DNA of 64,000 nt from Sabellastarte sp. h YS-2021 (taxonomy: Eukaryota; Annelida; Polychaeta; Sabellida; Sabellidae): assembly GCA_964017235.1 (NCBI GenBank), contig OZ024931.1, positions 98,660,221 through 98,724,220 of the forward strand, given 5' to 3'. Below are positions 10,501 through 21,117 of this stretch, piece by piece. A program made the position numbers and the translations under genes. Under the pieces are notes generated by a model. It did no database searches, was not told the origin of the DNA, and was given only the letters and a program-made list of their open reading frames with translations. Position 1 is the first letter of the stretch. Every line of letters starts with the position of its first letter.

Positions 10501-10889
10501 AGGTTGTTGAGGTTGGCTTGAGTGTTTCATTGAGGGGAACAAGATATTAGCTAGTTCAAATTTTAAAAAAAACAACACCAAATATCATCGTTATTCCTGA
10601 ATTTCCATTACTACATTTGTGAAAATACAAGATGGACCCGTTTTTAAATCACAGAAAAAAAGCATTGTTATTATAAAAGCGCAAATTTATATATTTATTG
10701 ACGTTTTGGAGCCTAACTCCTTCCTCAGAATTTTTCAAATTCAAATTCTTTCTCCATTCTTTACGAAAATGCAGGATTGGTACACATATAAAAACAAAGA
10801 ACATATAAAATAGATAAATTTATTTTGACCTTACGGAGCTTGAACAGTTTAAATTTTACAGAAAAATGGCAGACATAATACAATACACT
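10501..10889. other. Penelope-like terminus variant 2 and flank
   Basis: On the minus strand 10728-10701 reads CTGAGGA AGGAG TTAG GCTCC AAAACGTC, the same variant as 5788-5809 but with the CTGANGA half intact and GAAA changed to AAAA. The remaining bases show no gene. Confidence 0.45.
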
Positions 10890-12060
10890 TATGGATGAGC
10901 GTTGTCAGCATAATGCAACATTTTGCTTGGATGTGGACATGATGAGGCACTGTGACGGAAGTAATGGCAATTTATTTAGCTGAAAGAATGGGCGGTGTGC
11001 TGGGTTACAATTAGCCAGAGTAAAGAAATCTTTGCAATGGCAAAGGGACAATTTTTTGGCAATATCACATTTAAAATCTGAAGAAGAAATTTTAAGTGAC
11101 ATCAATTTTGACGGACTCAGCTAAAATTTCATAGGGGCATACTTAAGCCAGTCATATTGAACACTTCTCATTAAAACTGGATGTAATTAATGATATTAAC
11201 AGCGAGTTACCTCAGGATGTGAATGTCAAAATCTATCCCATGACTGCCAATGTGACATCTATGCAGTACAAAATGATTTGCCAGTTTGCCAAACACCAGG
11301 GATTTGCCAATAAAATAACAGCTACCTCATACAATGCAAATGAAGGTTAAGCTTAACCAGCACAAGTGTATTGGTTACTTGAAGTAGTTTCGGTTTTACA
11401 GTCTGGTGATACTGCAGTTAGTGCTTTAACTTCTGGTGACATAGATTCTATCCCAATCCACATCTTTGCTTTGTCACATTCACCACGTCGTGATAGTCAG
11501 AACAAATTTCCAAATCCTGTGTACATAGTTCAAGATCACTACACAAATACTGAGACTAATATATTTCAATTAAAGTAGCTCTTGGACTTTGTATGGGAGG
11601 AAATGGCTTCATTTCAAAATTTTACAGTTCTAAAGTTACTCTTTCAGTGTGAAATATTTCAAAACACATTGCTCAATATTGATGATTCAGAAGGTTATTT
11701 GACTATTTCAATTAACAAGAATGTTTATCCTGAATTTGTCAGTTGTTCTCCCTCAAAAAAAAATGCAAAAGAGGTAACTTTGGAAGAGACGCACCATATA
11801 ACAAAGTATGGAAGTCAAAGAAAGCAGCAGAAAACCTAAGAAACCATCAGCCATGGCTTCCTCCAAGGAGTGTATTAGACTGGGTAGGTGATTTGATTGA
11901 TATTTACAATGACTACCTCCTGACAGTAGAAAAAGCTAATGCCCCTCTTCCAGACTTTTCAGCTAAAGGCTGCCAAGAAAAATGGGAAACTGTAGAAATT
12001 GAATATAATATCGGTCCAGAAGGAAGCATTCGAATCTGTCTCCCAGTGAAGCCATGACAC
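10890..12060 (+). pseudogene. Degenerate coding-like segment X, copy 2 (longer)
   Basis: Extends about 480 bases further upstream than copy 1 shows; around 11166-11345 one frame reads SLKLDVINDINSELPQDV and KIYPMTANVTSMQYK. The frames 11366-11578 and 11582-11839 are the same reading frame split by a single TAG at 11576-11578 where copy 1 has TGG. A frame change near 11760 moves to 11743-12057, which carries NHQPWLPPRSVLDWVGDLI and PDFSAKGCQEKWE. At about 12040-12060 the similarity is cut by the DIRS 5' end. Function unknown. Confidence 0.45.
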
Positions 12061-12099
12061 TTTACAAACAATATAACCAACAAATATTCCAGAAATATT

Positions 12100-12380
12100 C
12101 ACTCCGTACACACAGAAAAATAAATTTATTTGTCTCTTAAATCTATAGCGTTTTACTTGATACCCACCAAACAAAAAAAGGAGGAGCGCATGCGCGAGCA
12201 TGCACAGTACACAGGCAGGGAGGCTATACAGCCACCTGGCGAATGAATGGGACACTATCGGTCCCAGCCAGAGCCCAGCTCAGGACCTTTTTTTCTAACG
12301 TTTGGCGAGACTGGCAGGGCGCCGGACAAATGCATCTGTTCACTAGATAATTTGTATCAATGCAATAAAAAATATATTTA
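12100..12380 (-). mobile_element. Solo DIRS-type 5' end (leader plus terminal repeat)
   Basis: Matches the right end of element D: CCACCTGGCGA at about 12233-12243, the TTTTTTTCTAACGTTTGGCGAG block at 12286-12307, then a degraded terminal repeat ending CAATGCAATAAAA (12358-12370). No gag or RT follows to the left; instead segment X begins. It is a truncated DIRS end in minus orientation. Confidence 0.6.
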
Positions 12381-12389
12381 AACAAAATT

Positions 12390-12720
12390 CTCTAAATGCA
12401 GTTGTCTTCAAGTTATAAGCAATTTACTCAACAGTGAGAACCTCAAAGTAGCTATTGCTCAGCTATGCAATGAGCTACAGGTCTGAAATTTTACTATGTT
12501 ATAGCTGCCCCAAAAGTAAGCGAATAACATATTTCATACAAAATTCTCTAAATGCAATAGTTTTCAATTTACAAGTGATTTTACTCATTATGGAAGAGGT
12601 AAAATTTTACAGTTCTAAAGTTAAAAATCAGAAAGTAGCTATTACTCACTTATCTATGGGGATAGACACCCAAGTTACTCACCGCATTGTAGGTGTGGGA
12701 AAAGTAGCTGAGTAACATAT
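12390..12720 (+). repeat. 155-bp minisatellite family, about two units
   Basis: Contains the recurring phrases AAATGCA.TTGTCTTCAAGTTATAAGC, AGTAGCTATTGCTCAGCTATG and TGTTATAGCTG of the family described in full at 34319-36655. This is the 5' part of a block whose 3' tail is at 12860-13125. Confidence 0.6.
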
Positions 12721-12725
12721 TTTAG

Positions 12726-12830
12726 CTAGACCTAGCGCATCGGAGAACCAATGCAAATCGTATCCAACAGAAAGCAAAAACTCACCAAAGCCAATCAACC
12801 ATTATTTAACCTTGAAGGGAATGAACCTGT
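12726..12830 (+). mobile_element. 147-bp-family element, leader fragment only
   Basis: Begins CTAGACCTAGCGCATCGG and runs through the GTATCCA motif (about 12760), then loses similarity near 12825. No tandem monomers follow, so it is a short remnant of the element type seen complete at 56254-58506. Confidence 0.55.
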
Positions 12831-12859
12831 AGCCTAGTACATGTATGCAAGATAAGAGA

Positions 12860-13125
12860 TAAATCTTTTAAATGGTCATTGAGAAAATTGTGATAAAATT
12901 TTTAAATTTTCACACTTTGGGTGGGGGTACCTCATTTCTAACAGCTCTGAGGAATAGACAAACAGACAGATTTGGATGCATTTTAGGATTTATCATCCTT
13001 GATAGACAAGGTATCTTTAAATATTAACAGCATGTCTCTAGGACTTGTACTTTTGGAGATGTTCACGTGGACGCGGTGGCAGATGCCATAATGTCAGCTG
13101 ATTGACAAGTCAGCTGACATAAAAA
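12860..13125 (+). mobile_element. 3' tail of a 155-bp-family element with terminal palindrome
   Basis: Homologous to the 249-bp unit at 36141-36389 (ACACTTTGGGTGGGGGTACC, CAGCATGTCTCTAGG, TTCACGTGGACGC). It ends in TGTCAGCTGA-TTGACAAG-TCAGCTGACA (about 13093-13120), a 10-bp perfect inverted repeat, which marks the element's 3' end. Confidence 0.65.
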
Positions 13126-13204
13126 CAATTCTCAAGTCCGGGCAGCAGTGGGCAATAATGGACAGTTTACAGCTTTACATCTCGATTGCCAGGATGTATA
13201 ATTG

Positions 13205-14035
13205 TAGGAGAATGGAAAATATTAGAAACAAGACCACTGCCGTGGTATGTATCTCCCGCTGAGCATTAGAGGGGAAGAAATACATTTTCCGAGATATTCA
13301 CAATTTTTCATTTTCCGCTAAAATCTAAGATGGCCGCCAAAAGTGGCGAAAACTGAAATTTTTCCCCAAGGCACAGAATACTGTTGTACTACCCCGTGGG
13401 TCAAAAATTCGCTCGAAATCAATCCATCTCTTACCATGTCAAAGATATTTTCAATGTGTTATTTTCTGCTGAAATCCAAGATGGCTGCCAAAAGTGGAGA
13501 AGATTGGAATTTTTTCCCTCTGCAAAGGACAATGTTGTACTACCCTGCGGGTCAAAAATTCGCTCAAAATCGCTCTATCTCTTACGGTTTTCGAGATATT
13601 CCCACTTTTCCATTTTCCACAAAAATCGAAGATGGCAGACAAAAGTGGTGAAAATTTAAATTTCTCCCCTTTGCATAGGATGCTCTTGTCCCTGTGGGTC
13701 AAAAATTCGCCCGAAATCGCTCTATCTCTTACGGTTTTCGAGATATTCACATTTTTTTCATTTTCCGCTAAAATCCAAGATGGCCGCAAAAAAGGGGTGA
13801 AAATTGAAATTTTTCCCCTCTGCATAGGATACTCTTGTACTACTCTGGAGGTAAAAAATTCTCCTACGGTTTTTGAGATATTCACACTTTTTCATTTTCT
13901 GCAAAAATCCAAGATGGCCGCCAAAAGTAGTGAAAATTTAAATTTTCCCCCTTAGAATAGGATACTCTTGTACTACCCTGTGGGTCAAAAATTCGCTCGA
14001 AATTGCTCTCTTACGGTTTGTGAGATATTTGTAAT
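13205..14035 (+). repeat. 150-bp tandem array, five monomers
   Basis: The anchor AAGATGG occurs at 13327, 13478, 13629, 13777 and 13911 (spacings 151, 151, 148, 134). Each monomer has TACGGTTTTCGAGATATTC, then AAGATGGCCGCCAAAAGTGG, then TGGGTCAAAAATTCGC. A leader at 13221-13234 (ACCACTGCCGTGGT) can form a 5-bp hairpin and recurs at 21104-21117. Open frames across the array (13343-13955) follow from a period near a multiple of three and are not genes. Confidence 0.8.
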
Positions 14036-14049
14036 TTTTCACATTTTCA

Positions 14050-14400
14050 CTAAAAGTAGCAATAAAGTAGCTATTACTCACTTGTACATTGAGCAACAGT
14101 TGTGAAACTTAAATATGTTACAGTTCACAAAAAAGTAGATGAACAACATATTTGAGAGAAATCATGCAGCTGCAATACTTTTGAAGATATAAGCCATTTA
14201 CTCATTATGGTTATCATTAAAAATTGACAAAGTAGCTATTACCCACTTAGCTATGGAGATACACTTCCAAACTACCGACCATGTTGTAGCTGTGGAGAAA
14301 GTAGCTTAACCACATATTGGAACAAAATACTGTAAATGCAATAGTTTGAGAGTTATAAGTCATATAATTATATTAGGTAAAAGTGCTATTACTCACTCAA
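14050..14400 (+). repeat. 155-bp minisatellite family, about two units
   Basis: Carries AAAGTAGCTATTACTCACTT, the AAAAAGTAGATGAACAACATATTT phrase and TTTTGAAGATATAAGCCATTTACTC, like 12390-12720. With that block it brackets the 150-bp array. Confidence 0.55.
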
Positions 14401-14740
14401 AAGTAGGCCAAAGTTCACCAAAACCCAAAACGAGCGTAAAAATTCATAATCTTAACAAACCTTAAATCTGAGGAAATTATAAACTTTTATTTCATATTTT
14501 TGTTGATTTAAAATACAGCAGCAGCGGCGAACAGTCAACCTGACATGAAAATAAATAATTCATCTATTATTGGGATTTTTTAACAATATTTACGGTGCTG
14601 TAGATAGCAACATTTTAAAGTGAAGGTAAAATAAATTATGTTAAGTTTCCAAGAAATATATAAACATATATCCATCTTATCCAACTGGAGCAACGATTTT
14701 TTGGAAAAATATTTCTTGGAATTTATATGCAAATTAGAAA
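14401..14740. other. No recognisable feature
   Basis: AT-rich spacer with no ORF or repeat recognised before the complete element at 14741. Confidence 0.4.
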
Positions 14741-15905
14741 CTAGACCAAGGACGCATCTGTGGCCAGATGCAAGATGTATCTACCGGAAAAGGCCAACTA
14801 ACATAGTTTAGAAGATAAACAGCATTTTTCAATAATAAGCAAGTTGAAAGAACTTTTAAGTTTGGCTATCCTCGTTTGACCTTGAAGGAGGGGCCCAAGG
14901 TCAAATCTGACCACATCAAAAGATTCGCACCCTATGATTTCCTCTAAGTTGTTTTCATATTGCAAACCTGTAGGACCAATAAGGGAGTTATAAGCACTTT
15001 TAAGTTTGGCTATCCTCGTTTGACCTTGAAGGAGAGGCCCAAGGTCAAACCCCACATCAGAAGATTTCCAGCCGTTGATTTCCCAGAAGTTGGTTTCACA
15101 TTGCAAACCTCTAGGACCCATAATAAGCGAATTATAAGCACTTTTAAGTTTGGCTATCCTCGTTTGACCTTGAACGAGAGGCCCATGATTTCCTATAGGT
15201 TGGTTTACCATCCCAAATCTGTAGGACCAATAATAAGTGAGTTATAAGGACTTTTAAGTTTGGCTATCCTTGTTTGACCTTGAAGGAGGGGCCCAAGGTC
15301 AAATCCGACCACACCACGAGATTCCCAGCGCATGAATTTCTATATGTTGGTTTACCATTCCAAACCTCTAGGACCAATAATAAGCCAGTTATAAGCACTT
15401 TTAAGTTTGGCTATCCTCGTTTGACCTTGAAGGAGGGATCCAAGGTCAAATCCGACCACATTAGAAGACTCACAGCCCATGATTTCCTAGAGGAAACAAT
15501 AATAAGGGAGATATAAGCACTTTTCATGACTGAAAAGAAACGCCTGTGGCGGCCATCTTGTTTTTCAAAATGAGGCCAAAAATATTTTCAGTCAAGATTA
15601 TGTAATGATGAACGTATCCTGCGAACTTGAGATCTCTACCTAGAATTCCCTTTGTTCTAGAGGCCAACAAAACTCCTTGGTGAAATTCGAAAAACGCCCA
15701 TGGCGCCCATCTTGTTTTTCAAAATGAGGCCAAAAATATTCCCAAGAATTTATTGATATGAATATAACCTGAAAATTTGAGAAGTCTACCTATAATACCC
15801 TATCCTCTAGAGGGGTAACGAGAAAATCTCTACACACTTCGGCGGCGTACTAATGCATAATCCATATTTGTATCCACCGGATGCTATCCGGTGGATACAA
15901 ATATG
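14741..15905 (+). mobile_element. Complete hairpin-terminated element with 144-147 bp monomers
   Basis: The leader starts at 14741 (CTAGACC), with hairpin GCATCTG/CAGATGC (14754-14760 and 14765-14771) and then GTATCTACCGG (14777-14787). Five monomers follow; the anchor AAGTTTGGCTATCC is at 14858, 15002, 15146, 15256 and 15403. Each has TTTGACCTTGAAGG and CAAGGTCAAA. The tail (15510-15850) contains GGCGGCCATCTTGTTTTTC. The 3' end is a perfect 20-bp hairpin, 15863-15882 against 15886-15905 with a 3-nt loop, containing TATCCACCGGAT. No protein is encoded, so it is non-autonomous. The plan resembles 'pearl'/Helentron-associated elements of bivalves; that classification is inference. Confidence 0.75.
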
Positions 15906-15931
15906 AGGTCACCGAACTGTTTTGGATTTCC

Positions 15932-16191
15932 AAGCAAAATTTTATTTATTTATTTGGGTTTAACGTCGCTTTCAACACTGTATAGGTTATATCACGACAG
16001 GTAGTTTTATGTGCAGTGGAAACCAGTACATACAGTTGTTCCAATTTCTGTACTTGTAAAGTGTAAACAGCTGACCAATTGGTAAGAAACATCTTTCCCA
16101 CATAGGGTCCGTGGTTTGAACCTCTGACCTAAGAGTTGATAGACCCTTGTGTTACCACTGCATCACCGTGGCCCCCCTAAGCAATATTTTA
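15932..16191 (-). mobile_element. tRNA-derived SINE, older copy
   Basis: Same family as 8312-8537. Body 15945-16178 with the 3' tail at the left (TAACGTCGCTTTCAACACTG and a TTTATTTATTT stretch). The A box is changed (TGATGCAGTGGT on the minus strand) and the B box reads GGTTCAAACC. Imperfect target-site duplications AAGCAAAATTTTA (15932-15944) and AAGCAATATTTTA (16179-16191) differ at one base, so it is older than the other SINE. Confidence 0.75.
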
Positions 16192-17616
16192 AAACAAGGG
16201 TGCAGTGGCTGGCTTTCTACCAGACAGAGTAAAATCTTTGGACAGCACTAGGAGTTAAGGTCCCTTACCCATTTGGAAAACACTTGCAAAGATGGTTACA
16301 GAACATAATTGTTATATGCCCTGTACAGTCTTCATCAATATTTCTCGTGGCCACAGTATTTAACATTTATAAATATTTTAAAGTGAAATAAATAAATTAT
16401 ATTCCCTGATGAAAGCCATTAATTTTGTCTTGCTTTCAAAACTAAATCTCACAGCAGAGCTCATGAATATTAACGAGATGTACATGTCCACGAATCAATC
16501 TTTTACTCTGTAGCCAAGGTAGTTTTGTCTTCTTTTTATGTAAGCTATCCATGATCAGTACTTTAAAGTGAAAGAATATAAAAATACATCTTATTTTATA
16601 CAGTTACGAGATATCTTTTAAACACATAATAACCTCCAGGCTGTATGCAGCCTTGCTTCCAACAAAATCATGTGATAAGTTCTAGTACTGCATTTGTCAA
16701 ACGTATAAACCACAAAGAAATTATGAATGAGATGACATCATTATAGTTCAAGCTTTCATTCAATACAAATGTGGGGCATGCGCAGACAATGATTGCAATT
16801 TCTGGGGGCATTTTCCGGGGTTAAAAAAAGGTGAATTTCCGAGTTTTATTAGGTCTTCAATGGAGAAAGTACATAAAGCATTCGAGAAAGTACACAAAAC
16901 TCCAATTGCATCATTGGAGAAATATATTGTTTCTCCAAAAACATCAAGAATCGCGCAGTCACTGTTATTGTAAAATCGTTGTCTGTGCATGATTTCTGCT
17001 AGTCATCGTCAAACAAATAAACCGCAAAGAAAATAATGGATGAAGTGACCACCAACCCGTACCCAAAACTCGAACACAAATCCATATATTTTGCAGCATT
17101 TACACCACTTCAGTTGTTAAATCAAATGATTAATTTATATGAAAGATGTTGGTTATTGATATCTACGAAGATCTATGCCATTAATGAAAAATACAAGCTT
17201 TAATTTTCCGGGATTAAATATTTTCCTAGATGAATTTTGTTTAGCTGTAGCCGACCCAAATAGATCTTATCAGTGCTGTTTTAGTTCAAAAGGTTAATTT
17301 TAAGTTCAAGAGGTTAGTGTGTTATGTATGTCAAAAAAGAAAGAATGGCCAAGAAACCGAATGATCGTTTATTTACAGTTATTCAAAACTCACCGAAAAC
17401 AGTAATCAGTGAGCACATGAAACGCCAGAAATTCGAGGACAAAGACTCGCAAAAAAACATAACAGTTTTGAGTTGGAAGACACATGTGGCAATCATAAAT
17501 AAGTTGGCCATTTTGTATTAGATCCCATCAAAAAGTTAATGATTACCGGCATCTATATAACAAACCTACTTGCCAAATTTAATGTGGATAGGTGAAGTAC
17601 AACCTTTTAAATGGAA
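16192..17616. other. Low-feature AT-rich region
   Basis: No transposon signature was recognised. A 65-codon ORF at 17324-17521 (rich in Lys) has no recognisable domain. Two stretches, 16690-16740 and 16995-17050, share the phrase GTCAAAC..ATAAACC.CAAAGAAA, suggesting an old local duplication. This may be ordinary intergenic host DNA. Confidence 0.4.
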
Positions 17617-17921
17617 AATTGGATAGTAAATTAAATTTTTATAAGTTAATACCTTACCTAGTGGACAGCTTCATTATCCGGTGCTCTGCCGGTCACGCCA
17701 AAAGTTAGAAAAAAACGTCCTTAGCTGGACTCTAGCCGGGACCGGTAGTGTCCTGTTCACTCGCCAGGTGGCTCCCTACCGGTGTACTGCGCATGCCTCT
17801 TCCTCTTTTGTTGCCTACCTAAGAAAGCCCCTTTGGATAAGAAAGTGGGGAAGATAGGGTGGAAATCCCCTTGTCCACTAGGTAAGGTATTACCTTATAA
17901 AAATTGAATTTACTATTAAAT
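17617..17921. mobile_element. DIRS-type inverted termini around a 5' leader (possible mini-element)
   Basis: 17617-17668 (…TATAAGTTAATACC..GTGGAC) is the near reverse complement of 17870-17921. Between them, in plus orientation, is DIRS leader sequence: CCGGTCACGCC, AAAAAAACGTCC and CTCGCCAGGTGGC. The right arm is shared with the 3' end of copy A. Either a DIRS 5' end abuts A tail-first, or a 300-bp non-autonomous DIRS derivative sits here. Confidence 0.55.
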
Positions 17922-18046
17922 TGAAAATTTTATTGTGTTAATACATCTTACCTACAGATGCAGAATAACTACCCATTGGATGGAGGGTGGTAAAGTAAGG
18001 GGATTTCTGAGAGCTCTAGATAGTAATAGGGTGTGTCCGGTAATGG

Positions 18047-18742
18047 TTAAATAAACCAACCTCTAGGGACAAAAACATCAAACACTGTCTGCTTGATCCT
18101 AGAAGAGATAGTGGCAGGAACAATATCTTTCTGAAAACTCTTCCGGAAAGACATGAAAACCAGGTCCTTTCCCTTACGCAGATCCTTAGTTCTGTCTAAA
18201 TAGTAATGTAAGGCTCTCACCGGACAAAGTGATTTGTCTTCCTTAAGAGACTTGTCCAAAGAAGGAGCCAAGACTGGGATAACCACTGGTGCCACTGAGG
18301 CCAGTCCGTCCCTGGCTAGTTGATTTTTGGATAAGAAACTGGGTGAAAGGTAAAGAGAGACCTAACTCCAGTTTTCCTGGTGCCTAATGTTTCTGTACAG
18401 CCAGGCATGAATTTCACTCCATCTCTTGCCTGAGCCCAAAGCTAAGAGATAAACCATCTTAAAGGTCAAAGGTTTAAGACAGGCCTTTCGCATGGGCTCA
18501 AATGGAGCCTTAGTCAGCTGATGGAGAACTAGTGACAGGTTCCAAGAAGGAACGCCCCGCCTACCTTTGAGTTTATCTCTATGAAAACTGTCTAACAAAT
18601 GAGTTAAGTTTTCATCCTTGCTAATATTGACTTTATCATTGCCCACCATGTCTGTAATGGCGGTTCTGTAACCTTCTATAGTGCTGGGTTGTAATTTTCT
18701 CTCTTTGAAAAGGTGCAACAGAAAGTCTACAATCTGGTTCAC
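18047..18742 (-). pseudogene. DIRS copy A tyrosine recombinase, lacking catalytic C-terminus
   Basis: The frame 18742-18362 aligns with D: VDFLLHLFKERKLQPSTIEGYR, FHRDKLKGRRGVPSWNLSL, LALGSGKRWSEIHAW (first catalytic Arg region, KRR changed to KRW). After a frameshift, 18295-18047 reads VIPVLAPSLDKSLKEDKSLC and SSRIKQTVF, then stops. D continues here with HDVR, ACHW and the catalytic Tyr; those roughly 90 residues are deleted in A. Confidence 0.85.
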
Positions 18743-20663
18743 AGTGGGTCCACCTCATTTGAGTCACACCATTTGACAAAAATGGCCCACTTTGATTTGT
18801 ACATGGCTCTGGTTGAGCTTCTCTGAGGAGCTTCAATTCTTGCTGCCACTTCATCACAGAACCCTTGTTCCTGGATGGAAGAGGCTCTAGGAGCCAAGCA
18901 TGCAGATTCGGATTGTTGAGGTTCCTGTGAAGAAGGCCCTTTAATGGCTGTGTCACTAGATCCCTTTGCAGAGGAAGACTGAAAGGAATCTGAATTGATA
19001 GACTGACCAGGTCCCAAAACCAAGGCATGTTGGGCCACCCTGGGGCGATCAGAATCATTCTGTGACAGCCTTGATCCATCACCTTGGAAATTACTTGGTT
19101 GAGGAGCTGTCGGATCCGGAACTGGTGACACAAATTTGGGAAGTCTGTGATTGAAACGGGTTGCAAATAGGTCCACCTGCGGCCGGGCCCATCTTGAGCA
19201 CAAGAGATTGAACACCTGCTGAGACAGGGACCACTCTGTCTGTATCACCTGATTGTGCCTGGACAGTTTGTCTGCTATTACATTCAAGTGACCTGGAATG
19301 TGTCGAGCCTGCAGAACTATTCCTCTGGGGTGACACCAAGACAGAAGTCTCCAGAGGAGGGAACAGAGAGAGCCTGATCTCATACCGCCTTCCTTGATAT
19401 AGGAGACCACAGTTGTGTTGTCCGTTGCTATCAGGACAATCTGATCCCTGCAAAGATGCTCGAAACTCTTGAGGGCCAGCAAGACTGCTTTTAGCTCCAA
19501 AAAAATTGATGTGGAGGCGACTTTCTGGTTCTGACCAAACGCCTCTTGCAGTGGAGTCCCCTAAGTGTGCGCCCCGGCCTTCGTTTGAGGCGTCTGTAAA
19601 CATTTGCAGAGTGTGTTGAAGAGGGTGTAATGGTTGACCCCTGAGTACATTGTTCTCGTTCAACCACCAATCTAGGTGTGGATGGTGAGAGAGGGGCATT
19701 GGAATAATCTTTTCCAGATCTCTCGAGGACATGCCAGTGCCTCTTCAAGTGCCACTGAATGGGTCTCATGTGGAGGCGACCTGACCATACTTGTTTTTCT
19801 GTTGCAGTGAGAAGTCCTATCAAAGACATTAACTGTTGGACTGTACAATTGTTCCGGTCCTTGATGGACTTTAGTTTCTGTTGAAGGGTGACCCATTTGT
19901 CCTGAGTGGGTAAAACCCGACCGGTCACCAGGTCGAATCGGTAACCTACGAAATTGAAAACCTGCTGAGGAGTCAATTCCGATTTCTCATGTTGACAACC
20001 CACCCAAGTTCGCTGCCAAGGGCCAAGAGGGGTCTGGGTATGTAGTAGGCAAGTTTCCTGGCCTGAGGTACTTTCGAGATCTCTGACTGATGGGAATGTG
20101 GAAATAAGCGTCGCTGAAATCCAGCGAATTTACCCATTCTCCTATTTGGAGGGACAACCGGTGTTTCCATCTTGAAGGTGCCCGGTTGCAAATACAGGTT
20201 TAGTTGGCCGAGGTCCAAGATAGGTTTCCATTTGTTGTTGGGTTTTGGGACAAGAAATAGGCGGTTGTAAAAGGCCAGGGATGACCGCACAACCACTTCT
20301 TCCACTACCAACTTGCTTAGGAGATCCAACAATGCTTCTTTCAGGGAATTGCTTTTCACAGGGTGAGCATAACCACTCTTGATCAGGGGAGACTGGGTCA
20401 GAGGGGGTCTGATTTTGAAGGGTAGCATGTATCCCTCTTTCAAAATCGAAACCACCCTTGGATTTGCACCCAGATTTTGCCATGTCTGTCAAAACTTCTG
20501 TAACCTGCCCCCTACAGCCAGATTTGGAACAACACTGGGGGCATTTTGAACATGTGGGACAGAAAAACATTGACTTACACAAGAAACACCTTTGACATCT
20601 TTTATTTCTATCTTTGGAACAAAGGGACTTATACCTTTCTTTTGCGGAATCCCTTGGAAACAA
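18739..20663 (-). pseudogene. DIRS copy A RT-RNase H region and overlapping Cys-rich frame
   Basis: RT text is spread over three frames. 20455-19973 has FYNRLFLVPKPNNKWKPILD, then jumps directly to LGSELGWVVN, so the YLDD palm segment is deleted. 20003-19491 has QQVFNFVGYRFDLVTGRVLP and MSLIGLLTATEK. 19732-19500 and 19500-18739 carry the RNase H parts (TDASNEG, LELKAVLLALKSFEHLC, ATDNTTVVSYI, HIPGHLNVIADKLSR) and then DLFATRFNHRLPKFVSPVPD. The overlapping frame 20663-20142 starts with a cysteine cluster (CQRCFLCKSMFFCPTCSKC) that is conserved with D. Confidence 0.85.
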
Positions 20664-20839
20664 ACAGAACTAGAGGATCGCTCGCAAAAAAGCAAAAAAA
20701 AAGATGTTTTTGCTATTTTTTGCATAGCAAAAACAAAGCGTCCCGAAAAGGATATAAAGGTGAGTGCTAAAGTATTAGGAAAATGCTTCGTTTCTAGCCT
20801 TATACTGTTGTGGCAACCAAAGTCAGCGCAGTCTGCTCT

Positions 20840-21115
20840 ATCTAGCACGGTTTTCAAGATATAAGCATTTTTGGTGTTTTGCAAAAAATTCGAAAATTCA
20901 AAATGTCCGCTATATTTGGCAAGACAAAAATATTTTGAAAATTGGCATGGCTACTCTGCAGAGACACCCAGCAGGTCAAAAATTTTGTTGAGTTTGCTCC
21001 ATCTAGCACGGTTTTCGAGATATAAGCATTTTTGTGTTTTGCAAAAACTTTGAAAATTCAAAATGGCCACCATTTTTGGGGAGACAAAAATTTTTGACAA
21101 GGCCACTGCCGTGGT
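20840..21115 (+). repeat. Tandem monomers with palindromic ATGGC/GCCAT core
   Basis: Two units of about 160 bp with GCACGGTTTTC.AGATATAAGC, AATTCAAAATGTCCGC or AAAATGGCCACC, and AGAGACACCCAGCAGGTC. Same family as 21725-22170 and 23860-24620. Ends at 21104-21117 in the leader hairpin ACCACTGCCGTGGT. Confidence 0.7.
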
Positions 21116-21117
21116 GT

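Larger units (their letters stand above)
17870..20700 (-). mobile_element. DIRS-type retrotransposon copy A, dead and 5'-truncated
   Basis: A minus-strand DIRS copy lacking gag and leader. It keeps the Cys-rich start of the recombinase frame (about 20600), part of RT, RNase H, the methyltransferase-like region and the first half of the tyrosine recombinase, then the 3' terminus with paired arms (GGTAAGGTATTA near 17880 and TTAATACATCTTACC near 17939). Compared with D it has lost the RT palm with the YLDD box and the catalytic C-terminus of the recombinase, so it cannot move itself. Confidence 0.85.

Noticed and set aside
13343..13955. Overlapping ORFs of 90-150 codons on both strands
   Set aside because: They are by-products of the 150-bp tandem array and share no conserved protein pattern.
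14858..15420. CRISPR-like array
   Set aside because: Repeat units are about 147 bp with no unique spacers, in an animal-type genome context.
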